NCBI RefSeq assembly: GCF_008831285.2
Contig: NC_045138.2
Coordinates: 38,121,115 to 38,185,114, forward strand
Reading direction: 5' to 3'
DNA: 64,000 bases
Source: Nymphaea colorata
Lineage: Eukaryota > Streptophyta > Magnoliopsida > Nymphaeales > Nymphaeaceae
A program made the position numbers and the translations under genes. Below the pieces are notes generated by a model. That model was not told the DNA's origin. It worked only from the letters and a program-made list of their open reading frames with translations, and made no database searches. Positions 1 through 13,076 of this stretch are shown here, in pieces. Position 1 is the first letter of the stretch, and every line of letters starts with the position of its first letter.

Positions 1-1218
1 TTTGACCCCCTTCGATTTTTCACCAAAAAATGCTGTTTGGTTGCCATGGAAACGCATAATTAAACTAACTTTCAAAAATTGATTAAAGGACCAATGTTTT
101 AAAGTCCACACTCTTTTCGCTATCCTTACAAACGACGCTTTCATTATGCATCAACTTACATATTGATATCCTTCTTTTTTACAATACAAAGAGTTGTCAC
201 TACGAAAGGTCAAAACTGAAACTGGCCACTCACCGGCCCAGCTCGGCCATTGCGCCAACTCCTTTATACATGCCATTTGGTAGTGGGTCGTATGTCCCTA
301 AATTAGTTTTCATTTATATATTTTAGAAGATCGTGTTATGACGAGAGGTATGCTCGATCACATGTGGAAGCGTTTCTCAGTATTGGAAGCACAGCTTTTG
401 CGTTATGGTGCCTTTAAGAAGCTGGCCAACGTGAGGCCGAAAGAATCGGATCATGTCGGCCGATAAAAGCTGATATATTGATAGAAAGGAGCTTACATTA
501 ATAAAAAGTGGACAAAAAAACAAAGTCATTTTAAAGGCCGATATGCTCCGATTTGAAATTTTGTGTGTTGCTGATGCGCATCATTTTCAATTTTCTTAAT
601 ACGTCTGAAACTGATATTTACAACATTCCACTTCACATCAAATAAGTCCATTGGACAACTTGAGTTTATTTTATTATTTTTACGTTGCAGTCCCCGGCCT
701 TTATTTTTCAACTAGCAAAAGAAAGTACAAAAATAACTAATTTGATAAATCTTTATCAATTAAGCACAACATGCTAGTCATGACCATGAAACTAAATTGA
801 ATAAACAACACTTGCTGATAAAATGTCGGGAGCCTTTCATTTTCAGACTTATCTTTTGCTTATAATTTTTAAAAAGTCCTTTTTCTTTTGCACATTTTCA
901 AGAAAACTGTCCTTACATTGCTAAATTATACTCTTACCCTCTTAGCTAAGGTTTACAGTTTCCCAATTAACAAAAGATTCAGTGATCCAAATCTTTATTT
1001 GATAGTTTTCATGAAAAATGCAAAAGGCGACTTTGGATCGTAAATCATGCGGAGAAGGATGGCCTGAAAATGAAAAAAATTTCCCAAAATTTAAATTATA
1101 AACTATATTCATGAGAGAGAGAAGAGTTGAAAAAAAACTTGCATGACGTTCATAAGTTAAATTCGACGTGTTGGTGAGCTGATGTTCGTGTAGGCGTTGC
1201 GTCGTGTCCAACTCAGGC

Positions 1219-2610
1219 GTCCCGTCCGAGTTCGGGGAAAAATGCGATGGGTGACGTCCCACGACGCATATTCCATGTCAAATCTCCAATTAATAATCCC
1301 ACTAACATTAGTGTGACATGCATATTCTTCGTCAACTACTCATTAGAAAAAGAAAACCCTTCTTTCAATATGTGTAAATCGATTCTCAGACTGAAAATAA
1401 CGCCATAAAGTCGCTTTCCCGTTTTAATTTTTAAGAAGATGAATCCATTTTCAGCGAAGATCGAACCAATGGTGGAGCCAGAAACATTTGAATGAGAGCA
1501 CGTTAACTTGCAACTTTTATAAAGGGCAGCTAGTGTGTAAACAAGTAAAAATATAAGATATTAATATGAAAATAAATAGTTTATGTGGCACTGGTGTGGG
1601 CAATTGCCCACTTGTGCCTCACGCTGGCGTGGACCCTTGCTGTTTCGGGCAATGGTTGAATCGAGGGGCAAAAAAGTCATTTTACTTTTTAAAAAAAAGA
1701 TATAATAATATTTATTTGATTGAGTTGTTTGTGAATTTGTAAAAAAAGACAAGGGCCTCTGGTTATATTGCAAAAAGTGAGGATCAATTCATTATTCGCC
1801 CAAAGGTTCGGCTTCCTTTCCTAAAGGTTTCTATGATAAGCACTAATTGGTTTTTAATGAGGATCCAAGTTATGAAATCTGTTATTGAGATTTTTTTTTT
1901 TTTTTTTCCTTTGACCAAGTATACTCGGTTCGATTAGCGTAACCGTTCTCATTTGCTCGAGGTGCAAGCTACAATAATGTGATTGCAACCAAAGCAAATG
2001 CTGAAAAAAGGAACATCAATCTTTTATTTGTATGAACCATTTTGGAAGAAGGTCAATGACACTGTTCCGCCTTCTTGATATTGATGAAGAAGGTAATCCT
2101 TAAATTTATGACACAGGGGACTTCCATGTTTACGATACTAACAGGGCGTTTGATGAAGTCGAAATTGTGGAATTCGAGAATTAAAATTCTCATTTTCATG
2201 AAATAAGAACTGTGTTATCAAACAAAGAATTTTGATTTCAGAATTATAGATTCATTCTTGAACCAAAACTTAGCTTGCATGAAGTCTAGATCCGCTGGTG
2301 TTACCTGTTGTATCATCACATATTAACAATTTAATGAGATAAGCTTCCCTAGAAGGCGTAAGATATACATGTTATACGAAACTTGATCAAATCCAATGTT
2401 CAACGTATCGATCAAGTTATCCGAATTGGAGTTTTTTTTTTAAAGTTAGTTTCATCTTTAAGGAACAATGCTCATAGGTTACTTTCTTACCGGGTACTAT
2501 CTTCATTATGATATCAAAATATAATCTTAATTATACATACTCGTAGCTCAAGCCAACAAACAATGGCTCTCTCATCAATGCAATTGGGCACTCTACGATT
2601 TTGAGATTTG
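1219..2610. repeat. Old tandem duplication, copy 1
   Basis: Ordered segments recur in the same orientation about 1.2-1.6 kb downstream: the 'aaaaatgcgatg..gacgtccca' segment (from about 1219), the 'taatgtgattgca' segment (about 1975), the 'caatgttcaa' segment (about 2395) and 'ctcaagccaacaaacaa' (about 2548). Spacing differs between copies because of indels, so the duplication is old. Function is unknown. Confidence 0.65.
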
Positions 2611-2856
2611 AGTATTTCTATGGGCAGTTGCCCACACAAACTTTACTTATTTTTATGTTAATAATTTCATATATTTGGTTGTTTATAAATATGGGTGCCC
2701 AAGTTATTGAACTAGTGCCCCTACTTCTGGCTCCATTAGAATTCCGACACGACATGCACTGAAGTAAATATCATGGAAGTCCGAACCATTTACATTCTTA
2801 GCTTCATTGTCAAGGAAGGAACAGTGGCTTTTTGGTCGTTTAGTTCATTGAATTCA

Positions 2857-3720
2857 GGGAAAAATGCGATGGATGACGTCCCACGGTGCATATTCTACGT
2901 CAAAGCTCCACATTGATAATCCCACAAACATTAGCATGTGACATGCATATTCTAAGTCAACTACTCGTTTGAAAGGAAAACATTTCTTTTAACCTGTGTA
3001 AATCGATTCTCAGCCAAGTATCTGCTGAAAATATCACCAAACAGTCCCGTTCGTCTAAGAAAATCACGAAATTTGTCATTCAAAAAATATTTGTTTTAGT
3101 GTTTCATGAATTTATCACATTTTTTAAAGCAAACTTACAATGTATTACTGCTGCCAAACTGCCCGTTCGTGTAACCTTTTATGCTTTCAAGTGTTTAAAT
3201 TTGATCAAGGCGCGTACAAAATGTTACGTAATGTGATTGCATCCAAAAAAGAATGCTTTAAAAAAGTATCAATCTTGTCATTACATGAATCAATTTGGAA
3301 AGTCAATGCTACTGTTGCGCGTTCTTAATATCGATGATGATGGAAACGTTTAAACTTATCACAAGAGCTTGCAGACAGGAGACTTCCATACATAGAGGCT
3401 TGCTATTCTTCTACATACATACACATGTTTATACAAATAAATAATTCATTTTATCAGAAGATCAGCTGCCCTTATGCTTAAAGAATATAAGCATTGTAAA
3501 ACACTCGAACAAATTCAATGTTCAATGTTTTCAAGTTATTGGAATTCGAGTTCCCTTTGTCCTTACAGTTTCATTCTTAAGGAACAATTATTAATGGGTC
3601 ACTAATTTAACAACATATGAACTGAATGATATTCACGACTCAAGCCAACAAACAACAGCTCTCGCATCGATCAATGCAATCGGGCACTTCACAATTTGTA
3701 GATCATCGAAGCCCGAACAG
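2857..3720. repeat. Old tandem duplication, copy 2
   Basis: Second copy of the repeat described at 1219-2610. The same four blocks appear in the same order (about 2862, 3228, 3518 and 3638), but more compactly. Both copies are followed by an 'attcttagctt' segment (about 2797 and 3728). Confidence 0.6.
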
Positions 3721-4029
3721 TCTGTATTCTTAGCTTTATATCTTCAAGGAACTGCGGCTCGAAAGGTCAAGGGGGGAAAACCAGCGTCCTCATCAATGCG
3801 CTGCTATAAACGATGTCCGCCATTACCAAGATTCTTCTTGAGAACGAATCTTTTCAGGCGACGAAAATAACCAGAAGGTCGACAAGGAGTCATCACGAAA
3901 TCGTCAGCTCACTTTTTCTTTCTCCCAACACGGCATCGTCATCCCCAGTGCACTTTTTTCTTCCTCTTTCAATTCTCGTTGCTGGTACACCTGCGAGCTT
4001 ATTCGTAATCCCATGGGCGGTGATCTCTC

Positions 4030-4034
<5 letters not shown>

Positions 4035-4066
<32 letters not shown>
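4035..4066. repeat. (TA)n microsatellite
   Basis: About 16 uninterrupted TA units. Confidence 0.9.
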
Positions 4067-4069
<3 letters not shown>

Positions 4070-4972
4070 CTCTAAATCATGTTCTGTGGGCTGTTAACCA
4101 TGGGGAGGTTCTGAGTCAATGTTCAATATTCTCTGCATCTAAAACCAAAAGATCTACAAGTGGTACTTTTTTTCAACTATCCATGGCAGTTCGTAGATCC
4201 CATAACACTTTTAGTTTATATTAAAAAACTTTTTGTGAAGACAAAATTAAAAATAAAAAAAGTAAAAAGATTAAAGAGAACATTTTTTTTATAAATTACC
4301 AAAATATCCTTCTCTTCTTTAATGGGCACATACCTTTTTCTCGTTAAGTGTTGGTAATTACTTACATGAATTTTAAAAAGGATTTTATTTTTATATTAAA
4401 TTTTTAAATAAAATTTTTCATTCCTTAAAAATTAAAAGTTTATAATTAGTGTCCTAGAATTTTGATTTTCTGTCTGGGCGCCTAAGTCGAAGATAATTGA
4501 ATAAAGCAGTTAAGTGGGGTTGTTGCTGGCTGCCCATAGGTATGATATGTAGATCAGCACGCGCGCAGATAAAGCTTTGTCTTAACTCGTAACGGCAGTC
4601 AAGGTTGGCGCCTGCTTGACTTTGTGCTCCATCACGTCCTGCCAAGGTCGGCTTGATCTTTCAACATCAACCACGAGTCAAGCCCAACAACGTCCAAAAC
4701 CCGGAGCCATGTGTAGGGGCCAGCTGCAATCATAGACGCCATGGAGGCTCAATTGTTGGGTATTTGCAAACGGCTAGGCTCAAATAATTATGGGACACTT
4801 AAAATGTAATTTTTCAGAGTCAGTGTAGGCAATTGCCCCCACAAACCCTACACCGAGGCCGACGTCGAGCACCCTTGCATTGAAATGAAAGGTAAGCTTC
4901 TTTGATGTCATTTACATGATCTTGGAGATGCAAAACAATTAAACATTCCCTAACATACTAAAGGAAATACTC

Positions 4973-4980
<8 letters not shown>

Positions 4981-5008
<28 letters not shown>
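4981..5008. repeat. (CT)n microsatellite
   Basis: Fourteen CT units. A separate (TA)n tract lies at 5410-5438. Confidence 0.9.
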
Positions 5009-5009
<1 letters not shown>

Positions 5010-5405
5010 ACAAGTAAAAAAATGCCCCCCAATTTTTTGATGAATTTAAAAGAACTTGAAATTTTGATTTTAAATTGCCGTAACATTTAATTTGTGCATC
5101 AAATTTTGATAAATCTTTTTTTTTTTTTCCATTCGCATAAAGTTTTTGAATACCTCCTTGAAGTGATCAAACTTAAGCCAGCCAAATTCTAGACAAACTG
5201 GTTCATTAATGCCAGACGACGATAAATTAGTAGATCGAGTGGCATTAAATATACATAGGACCATTTAAGTCTCCATGGCAGATGTGATTATCCACTTCAT
5301 ATTTACGTGGGCAGATGTGATTTACATAGAGAACAGGCGGCTTTTCCGGTGCAAACTTCTTCACTGAGAAAAAGAATCTTATTTCTTAAATGTTTTTCTT
5401 AAAAT

Positions 5406-5440
<35 letters not shown>

Positions 5441-6199
5441 CATTAATTTTCATGGCTATGGATTTGTAACAGTAACACCACAAATTTTTAGAAATATCAG
5501 ATTGAGATGTTCATCGAACAGAGCCGCAAAATTCGCAATCTGGATCAAGCAAACAACGTGAACCAGTGTTATTGAAGTTTAGAAGATATTTGAAAATAAG
5601 CTTGTAAATAAGACAAACTACCCAGAAGAACGAGAGGAGCGGCGTTGCTCGCAGCAGAAAGACAAAGAAAGAGTCAATCAAGACTTTGGACCAATTTGTA
5701 AGTAATACGACATTTACGTCTCTTTCCACGCCACCCAGGGCGGGGTCAGTGTCATCTTCTTCCTTCTTGGATTTCAACATGGCTTTTACGATTCCTATAG
5801 CCAGTTCTGGAATCTTCTTTAAAGCAAAATAACGAGAAAAAGAAAAAAAAAAATTAATGAGATGAACATTTTCAGGTTGAGCTTGAACTCTGCATGATAT
5901 GGCATCCACGATTAATGACGTTGATCCATTATTCTTTGTCAACAGTTAATTAACAATGAATATTCTTTGTCAACCTTCACTGACAGTTAAGTTTCTAATT
6001 AATTAATTAATTCCCATTTAATTAGAGTTTGACAATTTGTACAGCTTATTTTAACATGACATCTTTATTTTTTATTTAAATTGATGACAAGGGAACTTCA
6101 TGAAGATCGGCATCATCGTAGCTCGCTTCTGGCCTTATATGTAAGCTTTACATTCTTTCTAGGGCAAAAGGAGGTCGGTCCCCTGAAAGCGAAGAAAAA

Positions 6200-6345
6200 C
6201 AAAAAAGTACCTTGAATATTCTTATCAACTAGAGTGCCATGCATCTACTATTTACCGTTTAGATGAGCAGCACTCATGGTGATCGAACCAACAATCGGAC
6301 TTTAAACGGATCACCAATCCGACCAGCTATGCTATGCCCCTCAGG
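6200..6345 (-). mobile_element. SINE-like element with tRNA-type Pol III boxes
   Basis: Read on the minus strand, the sequence has an A-box-like 'TAGCATAGCTGGTCGG' near 6338 and a B-box-like 'GGTTCGATCAC' near 6280, spaced as in tRNA genes. The region ends in a T-rich tract near 6200. It does not fold into a convincing tRNA because the acceptor stem and anticodon arm are poor. A tRNA-derived SINE remnant is therefore the better reading. No flanking target duplication was identified. Confidence 0.35.
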
Positions 6346-6999
6346 TCTTCATGCAAGATGAGAGACATTGATAAGTAAAGTTTGTTTAATATGCGTGTAA
6401 TTGGTTTTCATTGAGAGGTGTGACAATGACATATAAAGTTAAACATGTTTAATGTGGTTATGATTTATTGTGCGGATATTTTTATTGGATCAGACAAGAA
6501 AATGGGTGTGAATTTTCTTAAGTACTTGGAGTCTGATTCAGATCGAAATTCCGGCTAGCCACCGATAAATTATTTTTTAACCTTTGAAGTATTTTTTACC
6601 GACTTTTTGTTGAGTCGCACCGATGCATTTGCAGAATGTGAACATAAAAAAATAACCCATGTAGTGCAGGTCGCCATTTGACAGTATCAGTCGTAAGTGA
6701 CCTGAACTTGTAAAAAATCCTAAAGATGAAGCACTGTTTCGGGATTGACATAAAAATATTGGACCTTGTAAATTAGTATTTTATGTTTAACCTTATAGGC
6801 CGATGGTTACTTATTCGATTGAGTTGCGTGAAAAGATTAATTATGTTTTCTTTATTTTTTTTAATTAAGGTGGTCCGTGTCAGGTAGGTGGTAAAAGAAA
6901 AAAGGGGAACGGATTTTTTTTTAATGCTCAAATTTAGTCCATAGGTTTTCATATTATTTTATATATTTAATTCACAAATAGTGGCCGATTAATGAAATT

Positions 7000-7140
7000 C
7001 TAGTCGTCAATTTAATTTTTATAAGGGTTAAGTAAATACAAATGTATGACATTTTAGTTGAGATCCTGAAATGAAAGAGCTTTGAACCCACGACACAGAC
7101 AAACGTTAACCAGCTAATTTACATAACAAAAAATACATCT
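7000..7140 (-). mobile_element. Possible second SINE-like fragment
   Basis: On the minus strand a 'TTAGCTGGTTAACG' A-box-like motif near 7122 is followed about 30 nt later by a 'GTGGGTTCAAA' B-box-like motif near 7090. The downstream body is AT-rich. Evidence is limited to these two motifs. Confidence 0.25.
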
Positions 7141-7696
7141 AAGCCTTGATTTCTTTTAATTAACGGGAGAAAAAAGGTAGTTAATTGAAAGAAATTTATA
7201 TTTAACCATGTCCTTGTTATATAGCCAAAATTGGAGCATGCTTTTATGAAAAACCACAGCACTTTCGTTTACAATTCCCATTTCATTAGAGCAGTGAGAA
7301 GCAACAGTTAAATCTGCTGCGGATAACATCTCTACAATCTCTCTTCTTTATAGAGAGAAGGCACAGAAACAACCATACGACAGACGAGCCTATTTCCATT
7401 ACGCTTTCACATTTATTCTTTTTTGTTTTTTTAAATGTTTTTCAGAGAGCTCGGGAGGGCCGGCAGTGAAGAGCGGGACCGCTTCCTCTTTTCAACGCTT
7501 TCAGACGCTGGGTCTGAGGGAGGACCCACCGAGCAAATAATTTCTCTCTTACCTTAGCATCTCACGGAAAGTTTTGGTCTCGACGTCTGCATCAACCTCT
7601 GAAGAATAGATGGAAGGATGAGATTATTTCCTTCCAATTAACCCTTTAGTCTACCATCGCTACCCACTCTCTCTCTCCCTGTCTGGTGCCAAATTT

Positions 7697-7704
7697 TCTA
7701 TAAA
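7697..7704 (+). promoter_or_regulatory. Possible TATA box of the MACPF gene
   Basis: A 'TCTATAAA' motif lies about 520 bp upstream of the MACPF start codon, followed by a CT-rich leader. This would give a long 5' leader containing at least one upstream ATG (7864). Assignment is by position and motif only. Confidence 0.3.
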
Positions 7705-8217
7705 GCGTCGATATCATGGTTCCAATCGAGTCTCATCATCAATATCCCGGCTTCCTCCTTAAATGGTAGAGACCAGCCATCTCCCCTTCCTCTCAACACA
7801 TCCACCATGTTCTTTCCAGTGAATGTCACTATGCCACCATTGATACCCCCATCTTTCTCCTGAATGGAGAAAACCCGTCCCTACTCCCTCCTGATTAAGA
7901 ACATATTCTTAAAGCAAATGCCATTGTTCACGTCGAATCTCAAGAGCAGGAAGAAACCCATTTCCTGTCAAAACCCCATCTTCCCTCTGATTGTGGAGAA
8001 CCCATCTCTCCTTTCCCCCATAGAAGCAAAATTCTCACACCCATCATCTTATTTTCCCAAATATCTTGTACTTCCATAGACAAGGAAGAGTACTCATTCG
8101 TCGTCTCCATTTAGTCTATACTACGCGCTCTTTCTGTCCTGTCCTCCTCCCCCTGGCGTAGGTGCTTCATTTGCTCGAGGAAAAAGAGGTTGGGAGCTGG
8201 GAAAAGAGGAAGAGAAG

Positions 8218-8860
8218 ATGGAGGTCCAACAGAATAGGCCGGAGATGGCAGCAGGCTGGGCGAAGCAATCGATTGGCATGGGGTACGATTTCAATCAGGA
8301 CATCAGCTTTCCGTTCTGCAAGGGAGCTGCCCCCCTCGTCCAACTGCACGATGAGCGCCGGACGGCGGTCGTTCCCGGCGGGATCCGCGTCCCGGACGTC
8401 TCCAAATCCATCAGGATTGTGGCCGGCGAAACACAGCGACTCACGACTGGCGTGCTATCCTTTGAAGAGGTTCGTCTCCCTTCTTTCGTTAAAATAATTT
8501 CTTGCCATCAGGCGCGCTTCTAAAGTACCTAATTACAGCTTTGGATTTCTTTTTATCAGAAAAGGAATCTCTCTGGACTTACGCTCTGTCCATGTACAGA
8601 CTAGCGTTTCTGTATTTGATATTGGTTTAATCGTTAGATGAAACGTTTATGTTTTTTCTCAATAAATGGCGAATGAACCGATTGGTACTTGGTCTAATTG
8701 CACTAAAACTTAGTTCTAGTTAAATTGACTAAGGACATGATTCCATTTGATAGCTTTCAGAAAATCAGCTGGACCCGTATGAAATATTTGAGGCATGTTT
8801 TGGAGATTAGGAGCAAAAGATGACTCATGAATTGAAAACTTTCCATGAAAGTCGGAGAAC

Positions 8861-8901
<41 letters not shown>

Positions 8902-11900
8902 GTTCCTTTCCACGACCGAAGATCTTGTTTTCCATTTTTTTCAGCACGAAAGTTCGCCTCAGCCAGCCGAAGTTCTTTAGTCAAAACTTCCTTTTGGTTC
9001 CTTTTTTTTCTCTCTCTTTTCTTTTCCTGATTTATCTTTTCTCGTGTTGCAGATGTCAAAAAAATTCAATAAAGAGCAGCTCAAATTAACTGACAAAACC
9101 CCATCTGGTTTGTTTAATGCCATGTTTGGCTTTCATGGCCGTTGGCAAAATGATGCCTTTGCTACAAAGGGACTTGCCTTTGACGGGATTCACTCAGTAC
9201 TTTACAGTATGGAGTTGGAAGCGGCAGATCTTAAATTACTGGATCACGTAAAGAAAGAAGTTCCATCTACATGGGATCCTGCTGCTTTGGCTAGGTAATC
9301 TCATTTCGTTCTTTCTACATATCAATTGAAAGTCCTCGTTGCTAGTTTTCTTAATTAGTATGCACTTTTTACATGATATTCTTATGAAGATGTTCCTTAC
9401 TGTAAGTATTACCGAGTACGTCTTGGGTGATCTTTCTTTTCTTATGAAGATGTTCCTTAATGTAAGTATTACCTAGTACGTCTTGGACGATGGTTTTTTA
9501 TGAAAGGTTTTTCTTCATAAATAAATCAAATTGCTTTGTGTTCGGTTTTCATGGACTGCGTTAAACTTTTGCCAATTCTAATAGCCAAAAGAATCCATAA
9601 ATACTAGGAAGCATATCTGACATAAATTAGACCTTTTAATGAATATTAAGGTTGTGAATCTTATGATACTCCACTGGAAAGGCTTCTCGGGAGATATAAA
9701 GACCAATCGATTCTTTTTCCCTCCATCTTTTCTTTTCCAAATCAGATTTTGTTTTGGGTGACGAGACTGTATATAGCACGTTATGGTACCTTAAGTAGCA
9801 AATTGGAACTAAACTCCGCTTTCAAGTTCTATATGTTTTTCCAAAGATGGAGCGGGTATCTGGGTCTGATACTTAACTTGTACAAAGGAATAATTAAATT
9901 AAAATTTAAGCAGAATAAGAAATCAGCTAATAATAACAGGGCTTTGAGCCATGTAAGGAGGGATAACATGAACCTTATCTTGGTTAGATATAGAATCTTT
10001 GAACGGTTAAACCTACCTATTATTACTTTTTCTCACTTCATTTGTTTACCTGCCATCTTAGTTATTTAATTTGTTTTTAGTTGGTTTCTTGTTTTTTCTA
10101 AATTTAGTTTGTCTCTGGTGTTCCCATCTTTAAGATCGTAATTCCTGCCATGCTCATGAGTTTACATGTTAAAGATTGTTTAAAGAAATTTTAGCTTAAA
10201 TATAGCCAGTTTTTAAATTCTCTATTTCACGTAAACAAGATGTGTCGGCAGAGAAGTTTTCTTCTTCTTCTTCTTCTTCTTCTTCTTCTTCTTTTTTTTT
10301 TTTTGATTAAAGGATGCTTATGGCTAATCTCTTTGATCGATGCGTATAAGGCAACTTGATTTATTTTAATTTCTTGCCTCATCAGGTTTATAGAGAAATA
10401 TGGGACTCATATTATAGTAGGTGTAAAAATGGGAGGTAAAGATGTTATTCATGTCAAGCAACAGTCCTGTTCATCCCTTCAGCCAGGTCATGTGCAAGAG
10501 CTATTGAAGAGGCTAGCTGATGATAGATTCTCATATGCTGATACTATCTCATCTGTAAACCAACAGGACCTGTCTTCAAGGATAGAGGTAGGTCTGGTCT
10601 AAGATTTTATTGTGAACCTCATATTTCTGCATTAACTTGATACAGAAGGCACCGTTCACTTGTCGAATTTGCAATAATGAAATGATCTACTAATCTCCAA
10701 TCCTGAGTGCTTCATCCTTGTTTTCTAATGCGACAAGCTGTAATTAGTGTTGTCATCAGGCTTCATCTTGGAAGCTTAACAGGTTATGATTTTCATGCTA
10801 GTTTCTCTGACTGGACGAGGATATCTATTGCTTTCTTGGATTATCTATCTTTGTTTTGGAGACGTCTTCTTTAAATTTATTACAATTCAGTATTATTTCA
10901 AAGTTTTTTTTTGTAAAAAAGTAACATGTTTTAAAGGAAAAACAAGGGAAAAGTTTCACATAAAACAGTGGAATATGCCAAGGAAGTCCTTTCAAAAGAA
11001 AGCATTTATAAAGTAAAATACTATGCCCCATGAATTTATAAAAGCTTGGAAAATTTTAACCTTGACAAGGAAACTTCACATATTCACGTTATTTTTATTT
11101 CTACATCCTTTTCTACATCCTTTTCATGTGCTTTTATATCTGTTTGATCATCAAAATCTCATCAACAGTTTGCAGAATTGAACAAACTGATCAATTTTGT
11201 GATTCTATTTTTTATGCCAGGAACCGCAAGCCAGACCAGTCTGTAGACGCCGTGTATCATTTTCATTTGCACTTAAAACGATATCTCAGTCTGAGGTACT
11301 TAACTTTCTATCTGATCGACTATTTTGGCAGAAAACTTATTGATAATGACTACGGGTCTTGTGTCTAACAATGTCATGCAGCATGTTGTTAGCATATGTA
11401 TTAGAAAAGGAGGTATAGATACTGGCCAAGGACACAACGAATGGTTGGCTACAATTCCACGCGCTCCAGATGTAATTTCAATGTCCTTTGTGCCTATAAC
11501 TTCTCTTTTGAAAGGATTGCCTGGAAGTGAATTTTTAGGCGAGGCAATAAGGCTCTATTTAATACGTAAGTGATTAATCTTCTACTTGTTGAAGTTTCTT
11601 GCTGGTTTTACCACAATCTGTAATCACTTATATTCACTAATTACATGCGGAAACAAAATTTTTCTAGTGTCTAATTTCTTTAAAAACCTGAGTTTTCTTT
11701 ACTCCAAGAAATGCCTTGATTTCTGTTGATTGGTAGCCTATCTTTTTAATGAGACAGTAACCTTTACTTTATTGTTCCTAATATTTCCAAGATAAGCCAC
11801 AGCTAAATTGGTCCTGACAGTTGAATAAGCCAAGAGAACCTGTGAATTCACTTCAATCTGGTCTTATGTAATTTCAGATAAGCCAGCAAAAGGGGAGCTC

Positions 11901-13076
11901 CACAACTTTTTTGAATATCAGCATCAGAGGCAATGGATTCCCGCACCAGATGACAGTAAACAGCCTTGTCCTATAAAGCTTCAATTCACAATGTTGGGCC
12001 CAAAGCTCAATGTGAACACAAGACCTGTAAGTACTTGTTCTAGCCTAGACATTCTGTCAGATGCTTTATAAGAAGCTTTCATAGTTTGCTGCACACGTGT
12101 GCTTCTTCATGTAGCCTATAGCTGCTTATGCAAGAAATTTGTGAAAGCAAGTATAGTCAATCTTACAGTTCTGGACTGCTTCGATCATAGCCTTGTCCAG
12201 TTTATTGGAAAAGGAATTTGTTCTATTCTTCACTGAACTGTTCTATTCTTCACTGAACTCCTATCTGTACTTGACACTGGAACAGATTATGGAAAAGTTG
12301 TTTTCCAAGCAAAACAATTAGTGTTGTTGATGTGTTTATGATTGTTGTTTGTTTGCAGCTAATCAATATGAAATCATTACTTACAGGTTGACTCTGGAAA
12401 GAAACCTGTAACAGGAATCCGTCTGTTCCTAGAAGGAGATGTTATTGAAGAGAAGCTCACCATCCATATCCAACACCTCTCCTCACTACCTGCGTTCCTG
12501 ATCCTCTCCAATGAGCTTGCCTATGGATCTGGTATTGTTAACGACAAGCGCCAGATTAAGCCTCTGAGCTGGAGACACTGTTCACATGTATGTATTGCAC
12601 CCGTTGAGTGCACTCTGGCTATGACTGACAAATCGGCCTGGATAGTAACACGCGCAAACTTGGAGGTGCAGAAAATTCAAAAGAAGAAGGTGCTCTTCCT
12701 TAAGCTTGGCTTTTCACTCGTGGAGAATGCTAAGGTTCAGCGGTCCGAATGGGGTAGAGCATCAACTCCAACTAATAAATCAGGTACATTTTCCAGAGGG
12801 TTAAGCAAGCGCATTGGAATCAGTCAGGCACCAGTAGCAGCAGAAGAGTTGGACTTGATTTCAGAAGCCCTTCCTAGTAGTTTAGCACCCCGTGCAGGAG
12901 GACCAAGGACACCAAAGACACTGAAGTATGTGGACACAAGAGAAGTAGCAAGAGGGCCAGATCATTTTCCGGGATATTGGGTGGTGACAGGAGCGAAGTT
13001 ATGTGCAGAAGATGGTAAGATGTCACTGCGGGTGAAGTACTCTCTGCTAACTACGTCTGATGATGAAGATGCATAA
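8218..13076 (+). CDS. MACPF domain-containing protein (CAD1/NSL1-like)
   Basis: Seven exons can be joined with consensus GT-AG sites and consistent phases: 8218-8469, 9053-9294, 10386-10587, 11221-11295, 11382-11565, 11878-12026 and 12387-13076. They give about 597 residues, close to the usual length of plant MACPF proteins. The family hallmark YGTHIIVGVKMGG lies at about residues 170-182, at the start of exon 3. Other family-typical segments are 'PSGLFNAMF', 'PSTWDPAALARF', 'NEWLATIP', 'DVISMSF.PITSLLKG.PGS', 'NTRPV' and a C-terminal 'FPGYWVVTGAKL'. There is no signal peptide. Known plant members (CAD1, NSL1) restrain programmed cell death and salicylate-dependent immunity. That role is inferred here from family only. 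Intron 4 is short (86 bp). The first ATG in this frame was chosen because 'SIGMGYDF' follows, as in relatives. The gene is broadly intact. Confidence 0.9.
8863..8900. repeat. (GA)n microsatellite in MACPF intron 1
   Basis: Nineteen GA units inside intron 1. They give rise to spurious Arg-Glu repeat reading frames. Confidence 0.9.
9379..9490. repeat. 60-bp tandem duplication in MACPF intron 2
   Basis: A segment starting 'ttcttatgaagatgttcc' at 9379 recurs at exactly 60 bp (9439), with only a few substitutions over about 50 bp. It lies in intron 2 and does not affect coding sequence. Confidence 0.85.
10259..10304. repeat. (CTT)n plus T-tract in MACPF intron 2
   Basis: About twelve CTT units run into a T homopolymer some 80 bp upstream of exon 3, where they also serve as an extended pyrimidine-rich region. 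Confidence 0.85.

Larger units (their letters stand above)
1..7450. other. Gene-poor intergenic region
   Basis: No convincing coding exon was found in this AT-rich stretch. It holds an old tandem duplication (about 1219-2610 and 2857-3720), dinucleotide repeats, and two sequences with tRNA-like A and B boxes (6200-6345 and 7000-7140). A 143-residue open frame on the minus strand at 5511-5942 has no recognisable domain, and its interior is low complexity. Confidence 0.6.

Noticed and set aside
5511-5942. 143-residue minus-strand frame
   Set aside because: No recognisable family, hydrophobic low-complexity content, AT-rich context and no splice or promoter support.
6250-6345. tRNA gene on the minus strand
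   Set aside because: A and B boxes are present, but no proper acceptor stem or anticodon arm. A SINE-like origin fits better.
8716-9089. Arg-Glu or Ser-Leu repeat open frames
   Set aside because: They are translations of the GA microsatellite in MACPF intron 1.
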